A program made the position numbers and the translations under genes. Shown here piece after piece: positions 49,370 to 57,765 of a DNA stretch of 64,000 nucleotides. The notes below the pieces were generated by a model. The model did no database searches and had not been told where the DNA came from. It saw only the letters and a list, made by a program, of their open reading frames with translations. Within the stretch, counting starts at the first letter, position 1, and every line of letters begins with the position of its first letter. Source of the stretch: Sphingomonadaceae bacterium 3R27C6 (lineage in GTDB: Bacteria > Pseudomonadota > Alphaproteobacteria > Sphingomonadales > Sphingomonadaceae); the NCBI GenBank assembly GCA_005503215.1, contig SCNS01000028.1, positions 1 through 64,000 on the forward strand, in the 5' to 3' direction.

Positions 49370-49950
49370 CAGGGCAGGACCTTGACCTCTAGCGGCATGC
49401 TGCCGAGCCGCTGCTCGCCGTCGAACAGCGCAATCTCGCCCTTGGTTCCTGCGAAGAGCGGCGGGTTGATCTGGCCATCGATCTTGACGACCAGCGTCTC
49501 GCCCGCGCGAAGCTCCCCATAGGAGAAACGATAGGCGCCGTCCTTGTAGCTTTCCTCGGCGGCGGCGGGGAGCATCGTGTTGATCGTCATGTCGGTCCAG
49601 AGCGACGGGGAGACCGCAAGCACCGCATCGGAAACATCGCGGATCGCCTCGACACGAATGCGGGTTTCGAAAAACTCGCCGTTGCGAATGACCGAGGGCG
49701 TCTTCACCTCGAGCCGCGCTGCTCCAAAATCCTCGACGCGCAGCGGACTCGGCTGGCCACCGACGAGGCCCGATAGCGCGACGGCGACGATGGCAGCGAG
49801 CAGGACGAAGGAAACGGGGCTCGCGTGGCGGTGCCAGCGCTGCCCGGAGATCATCTTTTCGCTGATTCCGTCCGGGCGACGGCTGTTCGCTGCAGCCGCG
49901 TCGCCGCCCGTCCCCTCGGGGCCCGCCGTCAAGCGAGGGGCTCCGGCCAC
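49369..49950 (-). CDS. Hypothetical protein with one membrane anchor
   Basis: A 193-residue protein starting at a GTG (49950). An internal ATG at 49854 would leave 161 residues with an N-terminal membrane anchor (SFVLLAAIVAVALSGLVGG) and a periplasmic domain rich in beta strands (FETRIRVEAIRDVSDAVLAV, then TLVVKIDGQINPPLFAG). No family recognised. It is coupled to the YetF gene by ATGA, so the two may form a membrane complex. Confidence 0.65.
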   Translation of the reverse strand: MAGAPRLTAGPEGTGGDAAAANSRRPDGISEKMISGQRWHRHASPVSFVLLAAIVAVALSGLVGGQPSPLRVEDFGAARLEVKTPSVIRNGEFFETRIRVEAIRDVSDAVLAVSPSLWTDMTINTMLPAAAEESYKDGAYRFSYGELRAGETLVVKIDGQINPPLFAGTKGEIALFDGEQRLGSMPLEVKVLP

Positions 49951-50216
49951 GGCCGCGCGAGATAGGTACGAACCGCATCGGCGCGATCGCCGACTGCCGC
50001 GACCGCGATCAATATCTCGGACGGGCTGACGCCCAATATACGCGCCCAGGCGAGCATCGCGTCAGGCGCGCTTCGATCGATGCGGTCAAGTTCGAACTGT
50101 TGGTGGATCACGCCCGTTTCCCGTTGATGATGACGAGCGAACGCGTGCAGGGTACAAAAGTTGCGGTTCGGCGACGATCGCCGAAGGGCGTTCGCCGGCG
50201 TCAGGGCAATGGCCAA
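49929..50216 (-). CDS. DUF3606-like protein
   Basis: A 95-residue product whose C-terminal part (APDAMLAWARILGVSPSEIL, then AVGDRADAVRTYL) fits the DUF3606 pattern seen in the gene at 27453. The N-terminal 40 residues look unlike the family, so the real start may be downstream; none is clearly marked. It overlaps the next gene by 22 bp. Confidence 0.55.
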   Translation of the reverse strand: MAIALTPANALRRSSPNRNFCTLHAFARHHQRETGVIHQQFELDRIDRSAPDAMLAWARILGVSPSEILIAVAAVGDRADAVRTYLARPWPEPLA

Positions 50217-50371
50217 GCCTCGCCGTCGTCACTCTTTCATGCGCGCCGCGAAACGCCGCGATGCGGCCAAAGTTGCGCACGGCGGCGAAGATAAATCTGG
50301 GCGATCGCAGGCAACTTTCGCCCGCGTCCAAGGGTTTCTCGGACCAGAACCCACAGCCAATGGAGAGTATC

Positions 50372-50548
50372 ATGAGCGTCAAGGGACAGATCAAGGAAGC
50401 TGCCGGCTATGTGAAGGAAGAAGCCTTCGAAAACGGCGACAGCCCCGAGGCCAAGCGCAAGGCGCAGGAAGGCCGCGACCTTCGCAACGAAGGCCGCATC
50501 GAAGACGGCAAGCCGCCGAAGACGGGTACTCCCGGCACCGAAAACTAA
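50372..50548 (+). CDS. CsbD family stress protein
   Basis: A 58-residue protein: MSVKGQIKEAAGYVKEEAFE, then AKRKAQEGRDLRNEGRIEDG. This is the CsbD pattern. A GGAGAGTATC site precedes the ATG at 50372; an in-frame ATG four codons earlier is less well placed. CsbD proteins are general-stress proteins of unknown mechanism. A strong terminator follows. Confidence 0.82.
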   Translation: MSVKGQIKEAAGYVKEEAFENGDSPEAKRKAQEGRDLRNEGRIEDGKPPKTGTPGTEN

Positions 50549-50576
50549 TCCTCCCGCCAAGTTGATGGCCCCCTTC

Positions 50577-50603
50577 GGGTCCGCGCATGCGGACCCTTTT
50601 TTT
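50577..50603 (+). terminator. Rho-independent terminator after csbD
   Basis: GGGTCCGC (50577-50584) pairs with GCGGACCC (50589-50596) with a GCAT loop, followed by seven T. A clear intrinsic terminator. Confidence 0.88.
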
Positions 50604-50692
50604 GGCTGGGCGCCCCGGAGCAGCTGAGGAGAATTCGCATTGACCCAGAGCAAGTCGGCCGAACTTCTGCGCGCCCGGAGCATTGTCGCAAC

Positions 50693-52345
50693 ATGACACC
50701 CCGCATAGCCTTTGTCGGAGCCGGCCCGAACACGCTCTACACGCTGCATGCGCTTCTCTCCCACAACCCCTCGCCCTTCCGTCTTGCCGTGTATGAAGCG
50801 CAGGCGTGCGCGGGGCGCGGAACGCCCTATCGGCCCGGCTGGAACGACCCCGCCATGCTGGCGAATATCGCCAGCATCGAAATCCCGCCGCTTGCCGAGA
50901 CGCTGTGCGACTGGCTGATACGTCAGCCGCCGGAGCGCCTCGCCGATCTCGGCATCGATCCCGATGCGATCGGCGAACGGACCTTCTATCCGCGCGTCGC
51001 GCTCGGCGAATATTTCCGCGACCAGTTCGACGCCGTTATCGACATGGCGCGGGCGCGCGGTATCGAGCTCGAGCTGCGCACGCGGTGCCGCGTCGAGGAC
51101 GTCGTCAGCACGTCCGGCGCGATGATACTCAAGGTTCGCATGAGGTCGGGCGAACTCGCCGACGAGGCTTTCGATCATGTCGTCCTCGCGACGGGCCACC
51201 AATGGCCCTCCGAGCCCGAGGTTCGGCCGGGCTATTTCCTCAGCCCCTGGCCTGCCTCGGCTCTGGCCACGGTACCGCCCTGCGATATCGGCATTCGGGG
51301 TAGCTCGCTCACGGCCATCGACGCCTGTATCGCGCTCGCCAACATCCATGGCTCGTTTAACGAAACCCGGGACGGCGAGACGCATTATCGTCCGGCATCC
51401 GCCACTGATGCATTCCACATGACGATGATGTCGAGGAAGGGTCTGCTCCCCGAAGCCGATTTCTATGCGCCGCTTCCCTATGAGCCGCTCGCCATCTGCA
51501 CCGAGGAAGCGATTACGCGTCTCGTCGCGAGCGAAGAAAACCAGCTGCTCGATGCCGCCTTCGCACTGTTCAAGGCGGAGCTTGCCGCTGCCGATCCCCC
51601 TTACGCAGCGGACATCGGCCTGGAGGACCTCGACCTCGAGGGCTTCTGCGAGGCCTATTTTGCGCGGCGCGCAGCGAGCGATCCCTTTGTGTGGGCCGAG
51701 GCGAATCTCGCCGAAGCGCAGCACGACTATGCCGCAAGGCACACCGTCGCCTGGCGCTACGCGATCCTGCGCATGCACGAAGTGCTCGCGCTACTCGTGC
51801 CATATCTGGAGGGTACGGACTACCGCCGCTTCGTGCGCCACTTCAAGCCGGTGTTCGTCGACGATTATGCCACCGTTCCCCACAAATCGATCCGGCGGCT
51901 GATCGCGCTCCATCGCGCCGGGAAGCTCGATGTCATGGCGATCGGCGACGATTACCGCATCGACACGAGCGGCGAAGAGGCAGGCGCGTCCCTGATCCTG
52001 GGCGGCGAGCAGCGGCATTTTGAGGTGTTTATCGAGGCGATGGGCCAGCGCCCACTCGGCGCCGCAGCCTTTCCATTCTCCTCGCTGCGGCAACAGGGCA
52101 TCGTGCGCGATGCAGCGCCTGGTGCCGGCAAGTCGGAGGCGCGGGGCATCGCGATCGACGATGCCTTCCACCCGATTGCAGACGATATCCCGGAATCCCG
52201 CCTCTACTGCCTCAGCCTGCCCTTCCTGCTCGGCCGCCACCCTTTCATCCAGGGGATAACGAGTTCGCACGAAATGGGCATGGTGGTCGGAGAACAGCTT
52301 GCAGCCGCGATCGGCCAGGCGAATGCCGAGGAGAAGGCTGCGTGA
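50693..52345 (+). CDS. FAD/NAD(P)-binding protein (FAD_NAD_bind_9 type)
   Basis: A 550-residue flavoprotein-like oxidoreductase. The N-terminal dinucleotide motif is FVGAGPNTLYTLHALL; a second nucleotide-binding segment starts near DIGIRGSSLTAIDACIAL. Conserved AGRGTPYRPGW and DHVVLATGHQWPS fit the FAD/NAD(P)-binding HI0933-like group. The reaction is unknown. The stop overlaps the DUF1543 start, so the two may work together. Confidence 0.8.
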   Translation: MTPRIAFVGAGPNTLYTLHALLSHNPSPFRLAVYEAQACAGRGTPYRPGWNDPAMLANIASIEIPPLAETLCDWLIRQPPERLADLGIDPDAIGERTFYPRVALGEYFRDQFDAVIDMARARGIELELRTRCRVEDVVSTSGAMILKVRMRSGELADEAFDHVVLATGHQWPSEPEVRPGYFLSPWPASALATVPPCDIGIRGSSLTAIDACIALANIHGSFNETRDGETHYRPASATDAFHMTMMSRKGLLPEADFYAPLPYEPLAICTEEAITRLVASEENQLLDAAFALFKAELAAADPPYAADIGLEDLDLEGFCEAYFARRAASDPFVWAEANLAEAQHDYAARHTVAWRYAILRMHEVLALLVPYLEGTDYRRFVRHFKPVFVDDYATVPHKSIRRLIALHRAGKLDVMAIGDDYRIDTSGEEAGASLILGGEQRHFEVFIEAMGQRPLGAAAFPFSSLRQQGIVRDAAPGAGKSEARGIAIDDAFHPIADDIPESRLYCLSLPFLLGRHPFIQGITSSHEMGMVVGEQLAAAIGQANAEEKAA

Positions 52346-52881
52346 AGCTCTTCGCCATTTATGTCGGCGGCGAGATGGCCGGCGCCAATATCGAGCTGCA
52401 CGACATGCGCTTCGTCGCCGCGCCCACGATCACCGACACTTATGATGCGCTCCGCCGCCAATGGTGGGGCACGCCGGGCAGCCTCCATATCGACTGCTGG
52501 GCCGAGATCGATCACGCCGATGGCTATGACATCGTTTTGAAGACCGCGCCCTTCGAGGGTCCCGAACGGCTCTATTATGTCAATCTAGGCGGCTATGTCC
52601 GGGGCGAATTTCTCGAGCGCCACCGCAATCTTTTCATTGTGGCGGACACGCTCGCGCGCGCGAAGTCGCGCGCGCTCGCATCGGTGCGGCAGTGGGTGCA
52701 GCCGCACCGCGACGAGATGTACGAGGCCGAGCAGGCCTTTGCGCTCGACGCGGTCGCCGCCGAAGCCCGGCTCCACATCCATCTCGTGCCCGCCCCACGG
52801 CGCGAGCTCGCGATCACCTGCGAATATCGCCCGATCCGCGCGCCGCGCCGGCAAAGCCGGACCGCCGCGATCAGTCCCTGA
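52342..52881 (+). CDS. DUF1543 domain protein
   Basis: A 179-residue DUF1543 protein: MKLFAIYVGGEMAGANIELH, DMRFVAAPTITDTYDALR, LHIDCWAEIDHADGYDI. The function is unknown. It overlaps the flavoprotein gene by four bases and has a basic C-terminus. Confidence 0.85.
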   Translation: MKLFAIYVGGEMAGANIELHDMRFVAAPTITDTYDALRRQWWGTPGSLHIDCWAEIDHADGYDIVLKTAPFEGPERLYYVNLGGYVRGEFLERHRNLFIVADTLARAKSRALASVRQWVQPHRDEMYEAEQAFALDAVAAEARLHIHLVPAPRRELAITCEYRPIRAPRRQSRTAAISP

Positions 52882-52972
52882 CCCAAGCCGCGAGGCGCAG
52901 CCCCCCTCCGCAACTCCCGCCTTCGCGGCGCATTGATGCAGATACAGACGCTCCAGACAAAAGGCTCCACCC

Positions 52973-53404
52973 ATGACCATGACGATCGAACAGCTTTCCG
53001 AGAAGATGAAGGATATCGACTTCGCGATGCTCGCCACGCACACCGCGGGCGGCGCCATCGGGTCGCGGCCAATGAGTAACAATCGCGAAGTCGATTATGA
53101 CGGCGACGCCTGGTTCTTCACCGACGAGTCGTCCCTCATGGTCGCCGATATCGCGGCCAACCCGAACGTCAATCTGAGCTATCAGGGCAAATCGGGCCTG
53201 CTCGGCATGCGGCCCTTCTTCCTCGCCGTCGAGGGTCACGCGGCCCTGATCCGCGACAAGGCCGCGTTCGCCGAACATTGGACAAAGGGCCTCGAACGCT
53301 GGTGGCCGGACGGCATCGAGACGCCGGGGATCGTCCTCATTAAGGTTTCGGGCACCCGCGCGCATTATTGGGACGGGGAGGATGAGGGCGAAGTTCAGCT
53401 CTGA
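52973..53404 (+). CDS. Pyridoxamine 5'-phosphate oxidase-fold protein (general stress 26 type)
   Basis: A 143-residue FMN-binding split-barrel protein of the general stress protein 26 group: EKMKDIDFAMLATHTAGGAI, AWFFTDESSLMVADIAANP, VNLSYQGKSGLLGMRPFF. Members bind flavin or other cofactors and are often stress-induced; the substrate is not known. It is separated from the DUF1543 gene by 91 bp. Confidence 0.85.
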   Translation: MTMTIEQLSEKMKDIDFAMLATHTAGGAIGSRPMSNNREVDYDGDAWFFTDESSLMVADIAANPNVNLSYQGKSGLLGMRPFFLAVEGHAALIRDKAAFAEHWTKGLERWWPDGIETPGIVLIKVSGTRAHYWDGEDEGEVQL

Positions 53405-53518
53405 CAAGGAAAGACATCCCGCCACGGTTCCCGGTCGGTGAAGGACAAAGAGAAGCCACCACCCCATCGGTCTGCCATTACCCTCTCCGATACCCGCGCC
53501 GCGAGAAAGGCGAGCTCC

Positions 53519-54001
53519 ATGCCGAACGCTTCCGATAGCGACAATGCAAGCGCCGAAGAGGTTGCGCTCGAAGGGGGCTGCGCTTGCGGCGCGGTTCGGT
53601 ACCGCCTCGAAGAAAAGCCATATGATAGCGGCTGGTGTCACTGCCGGGTCTGCCAGCATGTCTCGGGGTCGGGCGGCATGGTCTTTACGACGGTCCATCT
53701 CGATCGGTACCGCATCCTTGCGGGCGAAGAGCATATCGGACGCTTCGCATCGACCAGCTTCGGCACGCGCAGCTTCTGCCGGACGTGCGGCTCGCCGCTA
53801 ACGATCCATGTGCGCCACCAGGCCGATGAGATCGATATTGCAGCGGGGACGCTGGACGATCCGGAAGAGATTGCGCCAGCTTTCCACCTTTACACCGCCG
53901 AGGCGCCGAGCTGGATGCCGATGATGGCGTTCCTTCCGCGCTACAAGGCGCTGCGACCGAAGACGCGCGGGCTCGACGAGGGTGTCACGGAGGCGGGCTG
54001 A
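53519..54001 (+). CDS. GFA (CENP-V) family protein
   Basis: A 160-residue zinc-binding protein. The cysteine motifs GGCACGAVRY, WCHCRVCQ and FCRTCGSPL are those of the GFA family, which includes glutathione-dependent formaldehyde-activating enzyme. I chose the ATG at 53519, after AAGGCGAGCTCC; upstream codons in this frame lack conservation. The activity toward formaldehyde is not established for this branch. Confidence 0.85.
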   Translation: MPNASDSDNASAEEVALEGGCACGAVRYRLEEKPYDSGWCHCRVCQHVSGSGGMVFTTVHLDRYRILAGEEHIGRFASTSFGTRSFCRTCGSPLTIHVRHQADEIDIAAGTLDDPEEIAPAFHLYTAEAPSWMPMMAFLPRYKALRPKTRGLDEGVTEAG

Positions 54002-54146
54002 GGCGTAGATGAAGACCGCGCCCAAAGAGCCGCACGTGGCAAAATCGCAACCGCTTTTGCAGCGGGGCGTTTTCTGGTCAGATCATGACGATTTCGAGTT
54101 CCGCCGCGTCGAACCGAAGCTCGATCCGCTACTGAAAGGACAAGAC

Positions 54147-54551
54147 ATGCGCATCCTCATCTTCGGTGCCGGCGCCGCACTTTTTCTCGCCGCTTGCGAC
54201 AGCAAGCAGGAAGCTGCCGAGGACAGGATGGAACGTGCGGCCGAGACCAGCGCCACGGTCGCCGGCCCCCTCCCTGCGGCGCTCGGGCTCAGCGAGGCAC
54301 AACTGCTCGACGCCGATATCGTCGGCGCGGACGGGAAGGATCTTGGAGACGTATCGCAGGTGTTGCGCGGCGCCGACGACAAGGTGGACCGTCTCCTCGT
54401 CGAGCTCGATGGCGTCGGTCCCGACCGCTATGTTCATGTACCGGTGCAGGGCCTCAAACCTATTGTACGCGGCGACGACACCAATCTTCAGACGCGCATG
54501 ACCAAGGCCGACCTCGATGCGCTGCCCGACGTGAAACTGCCAGCCCCTTGA
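54147..54551 (+). CDS. PRC-barrel domain lipoprotein
   Basis: A 134-residue lipoprotein (RILIFGAGAALFLAACDSK) with a PRC-barrel domain (AQLLDADIVGADGKDLGDVS, RLLVELDGVG, VPVQGLKP). The ATG at 54147 follows AAAGGACAAGAC; upstream codons are not signal-like. PRC-barrel proteins of this type are common in stress clusters; the function is unknown. Confidence 0.8.
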   Translation: MRILIFGAGAALFLAACDSKQEAAEDRMERAAETSATVAGPLPAALGLSEAQLLDADIVGADGKDLGDVSQVLRGADDKVDRLLVELDGVGPDRYVHVPVQGLKPIVRGDDTNLQTRMTKADLDALPDVKLPAP

Positions 54552-54578
54552 TATCTTGACGCGCGAGGAGCATCGACT

Positions 54579-55445
54579 GTGAACGGAGAAACTCTTCATC
54601 GGCGGATCGATGTCGGCGGAGTCGATATCTTTTACAGGGAGGCAGGACCGCCCGACGTTCCGGTGCTGCTGCTGCCACATGGCTATCCCTGTTCGTCGTT
54701 CGAGTTTCGCAATCTCATGCCGCGGCTTGGCGATCGGTGGCGGCTGCTCGCACCCGATTATCCGGGCATGGGCTACAGCGATACGCCCGAGCATTTCGAC
54801 TATAGCTTCGACGGCTATGCGCAGCTTCTCGACGGGTTCGTGCGTGCGCTCGGCGTCGAGCGCTTTGTGCTCTATCTTCACGATTTCGGCTCGCCGATCG
54901 GCGCACGTCTCGCGATCATGCGGCCTGAACGCATCCTCGCGCAGATCATCCAGAATGGGGACATTCCCTATGAGGATGCGCTGGGCGACAAATATGCCGA
55001 GATAGAGAAGAGCTGGTCGCTTCCCGAACCCGAGATGCGCGCCGAGATCGGCAAGGCAATCAGCGAGGATGTTTTTCGGGAGGAGTTTCTGAACGACGTG
55101 CGGCCCGATCTCGTGCCGCGCATTCCGCCGGACCTCTGGAAACTGCACTGGTCACTGATCAACCCGCGGCGCCGCGAAATCGCGATCGACCTTATCGGGG
55201 GCCTCAAGGCCAATCGCTCCTGGTTCGGCGCGCATCGACGCTATCTGCGCGAGCACCACCCGCCGACGCTCATCGTCTGGGGTCCGCAGGATTTCTATAT
55301 GCCCGAGAAGTCTGCGCGCGCCTATTTGCGCGATCTCCCCGCGGCCGAGCTGCACATGCTAGACGGCGGCCATTGGCTTCTCGAAACCAACCTCGACGAG
55401 GTTGTCCCGCTGATCAGGGACTTTCTCGATCGGACGCTGTGCTGA
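54579..55445 (+). CDS. Alpha/beta hydrolase (epoxide hydrolase-like)
   Basis: A 288-residue hydrolase starting at a GTG with GAGGAGCATCGACT upstream. Motifs: LLLPHGYPCSSFEFRNL (oxyanion loop), YLHDFGSPIGARLAI (nucleophilic aspartate), WGPQDFYMPEKS (acid) and DGGHWLLETN (histidine). The aspartate nucleophile points to epoxide hydrolases or haloalkane dehalogenases rather than serine esterases. The substrate is unknown. Confidence 0.85.
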   Translation: MNGETLHRRIDVGGVDIFYREAGPPDVPVLLLPHGYPCSSFEFRNLMPRLGDRWRLLAPDYPGMGYSDTPEHFDYSFDGYAQLLDGFVRALGVERFVLYLHDFGSPIGARLAIMRPERILAQIIQNGDIPYEDALGDKYAEIEKSWSLPEPEMRAEIGKAISEDVFREEFLNDVRPDLVPRIPPDLWKLHWSLINPRRREIAIDLIGGLKANRSWFGAHRRYLREHHPPTLIVWGPQDFYMPEKSARAYLRDLPAAELHMLDGGHWLLETNLDEVVPLIRDFLDRTLC

Positions 55446-55527
55446 GAAGCGACGCCGAACCGCGTTCCCTTGCGGTATCCCAGCGGCGCCAACTGCCAGC
55501 AGCCTGAGCCGGGCCACCGCAACGATA

Positions 55528-55551
55528 AAGGGCGCCGGAACCGGCGCCCTT
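55528..55551. terminator. Bidirectional terminator hairpin
   Basis: AAGGGCGCCGG pairs with CCGGCGCCCTT over 11 bp around a two-base loop, between the convergent hydrolase and lipoprotein genes. A weak T-run follows on each strand. Confidence 0.75.
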
Positions 55552-55576
55552 CACCCTGCCCTTAGGGAAGGCAGTC

Positions 55577-55852
55577 TTATTTCTTCTGGGTGTCGCCGAC
55601 GCCGGTTTCGGACGGAGCGATCTCGCCATTGTCGTCCATCGCGTTGGCCTTTTCTTCGCCCTGCTCTTCGACGACATCGGCCTTCTGCTCCATTGCCTCT
55701 TTGGCGGGACCTTCGGGCATCGCGTCGGCCTGATCGTCGATCGCCTCGGCCTTCGCTTCGGCCTGATCCTCGACCTTGTCGGCGGCGGGGCTTTGGCAGG
55801 CGCCGAGCGCGAGGGCCGAGGTTGCGGCGAGGGTTACAAACAGCTTTTTCAT
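55577..55852 (-). CDS. Small acidic lipoprotein
   Basis: A 91-residue lipoprotein: the signal MKKLFVTLAATSALALGACQ is followed by an alanine-, glutamate- and aspartate-rich region that looks like a coiled coil (VEDQAEAKAEAIDDQADAMP and similar). An exact EcfG promoter ends 32 bp before the ATG. It probably is a stress-induced envelope protein; I know no function. Confidence 0.8.
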   Translation of the reverse strand: MKKLFVTLAATSALALGACQSPAADKVEDQAEAKAEAIDDQADAMPEGPAKEAMEQKADVVEEQGEEKANAMDDNGEIAPSETGVGDTQKK

Positions 55853-55883
55853 CGAGATTCTCCCTGTTGATGACTGCCCTGCT

Positions 55884-55908
55884 AACGCGGCGAAGCCCAC
55901 AGGGTTCC
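55884..55908 (-). promoter_or_regulatory. EcfG-type promoter of the small lipoprotein gene
   Basis: On the minus strand: GGAAC (55908-55904), a 16-base spacer, CGTT (55887-55884), with the start codon at 55852. The consensus is exact and the leader length is natural. Confidence 0.75.
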
Positions 55909-55937
55909 GCGGGCCCGCGCAATGGGAATCGTCAGCG

Positions 55938-56723
55938 TCACGCTGCCATGATCCGCGCGATCGTGTCTTCATCGCGAAGCCGCCGCCAGCGGGCCTCGAC
56001 GAAGCTGTGTACGCCGAACAGGAACAGCCCGGCGGCAACGAGCAGATAGAGCGGCGGATTGTCGGTGAGCGCCGAGAGCGCGTCGCCGAGGCCCTTGACC
56101 TCGCGGGCAGCGCCGAACCAGCCGCCGCGCACGAGCGAGGCGCCGATGACGGCGAACACGACCGCGCGCGCCGCAAGACCCGCCCGCCCGACGGGCACGG
56201 CCCATGCAGGTGCTGCCGCATCGAGATCCTTTGTAAATTCGGTGGTCCAGGCCTTGACCGCCTGCTGCACGGCCGCCGCGAGGAAGGCGGCGCCGACGAG
56301 CCCGAGGAGCAGGCCGCCAAGCGGCAGTTCGAGCAGCATTCCCGCCGCCTCTTTCTCGCGGCCGTCTTCGGCGCCGCCGCCGGAGGCAAGGCGAAGCGCC
56401 GCCCAGGCGAGAATGAAATGGGCGATGCCGCTCGCGGCATAGCCTATCCGCACAGCGACGCCCTTCGCACCGCCTCCCTTGTTTTCGCTATCGAGCGCCG
56501 CCCCGTACAGGCGATAGGCGCCGTAAAGCGCCAGACCCATCGCGAGAAGAGCAAGAAGGATCGAGCCAGCGGGCATATCGCGGACCGAGCGGAACACGGC
56601 TTGCGGACTGGCGTCGTCGGCCGACGAACCGGTGAGCGCTATCCATGCCAGCAGGCAATAGACGACGCCGCGCGCGAACCACCCCGTCCGCGCAAATGTC
56701 TCGAGCCGCCGCAGCTTGTTCAT
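55938..56723 (-). CDS. DUF1206 membrane protein
   Basis: A 261-residue protein of the DUF1206 family with about six transmembrane segments in three repeated pairs (FARTGWFARGVVYCLLAWIA, then AVRIGYAASGIAHFILAWAA, then PVGRAGLAARAVVFAVIG). The ATG at 56723 is preceded by GGGGACAGGC; 56750 is an alternative. An exact EcfG promoter lies upstream. The function is unknown. Confidence 0.85.
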   Translation of the reverse strand: MNKLRRLETFARTGWFARGVVYCLLAWIALTGSSADDASPQAVFRSVRDMPAGSILLALLAMGLALYGAYRLYGAALDSENKGGGAKGVAVRIGYAASGIAHFILAWAALRLASGGGAEDGREKEAAGMLLELPLGGLLLGLVGAAFLAAAVQQAVKAWTTEFTKDLDAAAPAWAVPVGRAGLAARAVVFAVIGASLVRGGWFGAAREVKGLGDALSALTDNPPLYLLVAAGLFLFGVHSFVEARWRRLRDEDTIARIMAA

Positions 56724-56756
56724 AATGCCTGTCCCCGAATGTTGACCCATCAGGCC

Positions 56757-56781
56757 AACGCCCGCTGCACCCGGCAGTTCC
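56757..56781 (-). promoter_or_regulatory. EcfG-type promoter of the DUF1206 gene
   Basis: On the minus strand: GGAAC (56781-56777), a 16-base spacer, CGTT (56760-56757), 34 bp before the ATG at 56723. Exact consensus. Confidence 0.75.
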
Positions 56782-56887
56782 GCGCGGCTCCCACCCCACC
56801 GCGGGTGCCCCCCTCTCCCTTCCCGGCCACCCCGCGTCGCTCGCCGACACCCGTGCGCCCGATGCCGCCGTGACGAAGCTGCGCGGT

Positions 56888-57553
56888 TCAGCCGCAGCTT
56901 TTTACAAAGGCGCCGGTCACGAAGTCGCGGCCGGTCCGCAGTCCGACCGGGTCGACGCTGTGCGCGACGCCGTAGGAGATATGCGTCTCGACCTCGACGC
57001 CGAGCCGCTTCAACTGGCTCTCGGACATGTGCAGCGCCGCGATCGGCACGACGGGGTCGGCCGTGCCGTGCACCAGCAGGACTGGCGGTTTCGACGGAAC
57101 ATGATGCGCAAGATCGGCCGCGCCCGCGAGCATGCCCGAATAGCCGACGATAGCGGCAACGGCGCGGGGGCGGCGAAGGCCGACCTGAAGCGCCATCATC
57201 GTGCCCTGGCTGAAACCCACAAGGGCGAGATCGGCCTCGCTGAGGTCATATTGCGCGAGCTTGCGATCGATGAACGCGTCGATCGCCGGCGCTGCCGACG
57301 CAGCGCCTGCAGCCAACGCCGCCGGGGCGAAACCCGACAGCCCCCACCATTGGTAGCCCCCGCCCATTATCGAGCATCGCTGCGGTGCATGCGGCGCAAG
57401 AAACAGCGTGTCTGGCAAGGCCTCCTGCCACTGCGGCGCCAGCGAAATCATGTCGGAGCCGCTCGACCCGAAGCCGTGGAGCAGCAGCACGATGTTTTTG
57501 GGGGCGTCTCCGGAGCGAGGTTGCAGGCTGGCACCGTTCACGATCTTCGACAA
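56888..57553 (-). CDS. Carboxylesterase/phospholipase-type alpha/beta hydrolase
   Basis: A serine hydrolase of the YpfH/lysophospholipase group: VLLLHGFGSSGSDM, nucleophile in LVGFSQGTMMAL, acid in HGTADPVVP and histidine in SYGVAHSVDP. The start is uncertain. TTG 57553 (LSKIVNGASL) is my choice because the conserved part begins there; GTG 57541 and ATG 57619 are possible. The N-terminal 20 residues have no signal peptide, so it is cytoplasmic. Confidence 0.8.
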   Translation of the reverse strand: MSKIVNGASLQPRSGDAPKNIVLLLHGFGSSGSDMISLAPQWQEALPDTLFLAPHAPQRCSIMGGGYQWWGLSGFAPAALAAGAASAAPAIDAFIDRKLAQYDLSEADLALVGFSQGTMMALQVGLRRPRAVAAIVGYSGMLAGAADLAHHVPSKPPVLLVHGTADPVVPIAALHMSESQLKRLGVEVETHISYGVAHSVDPVGLRTGRDFVTGAFVKSCG

Positions 57554-57765
57554 ACTTCTTCTCTCAGCTTCGGCAGCGCAGGGCGCGCCCCCGGGGCGGT
57601 AAGGATTGCAACGCTGCATAGGTAGAAAGTCGGCCGCGCATTTCCAGCCCATGGAATATACCGGACAGCTCGGCCGCAGCGCAGCTCGGCATGAGCCAAG
57701 TGCTCCGCAACCAAGTGTAGGACCCGCCGGTTTGTCGATGACAGGCAGAACAGGAGGAGTCGGCA

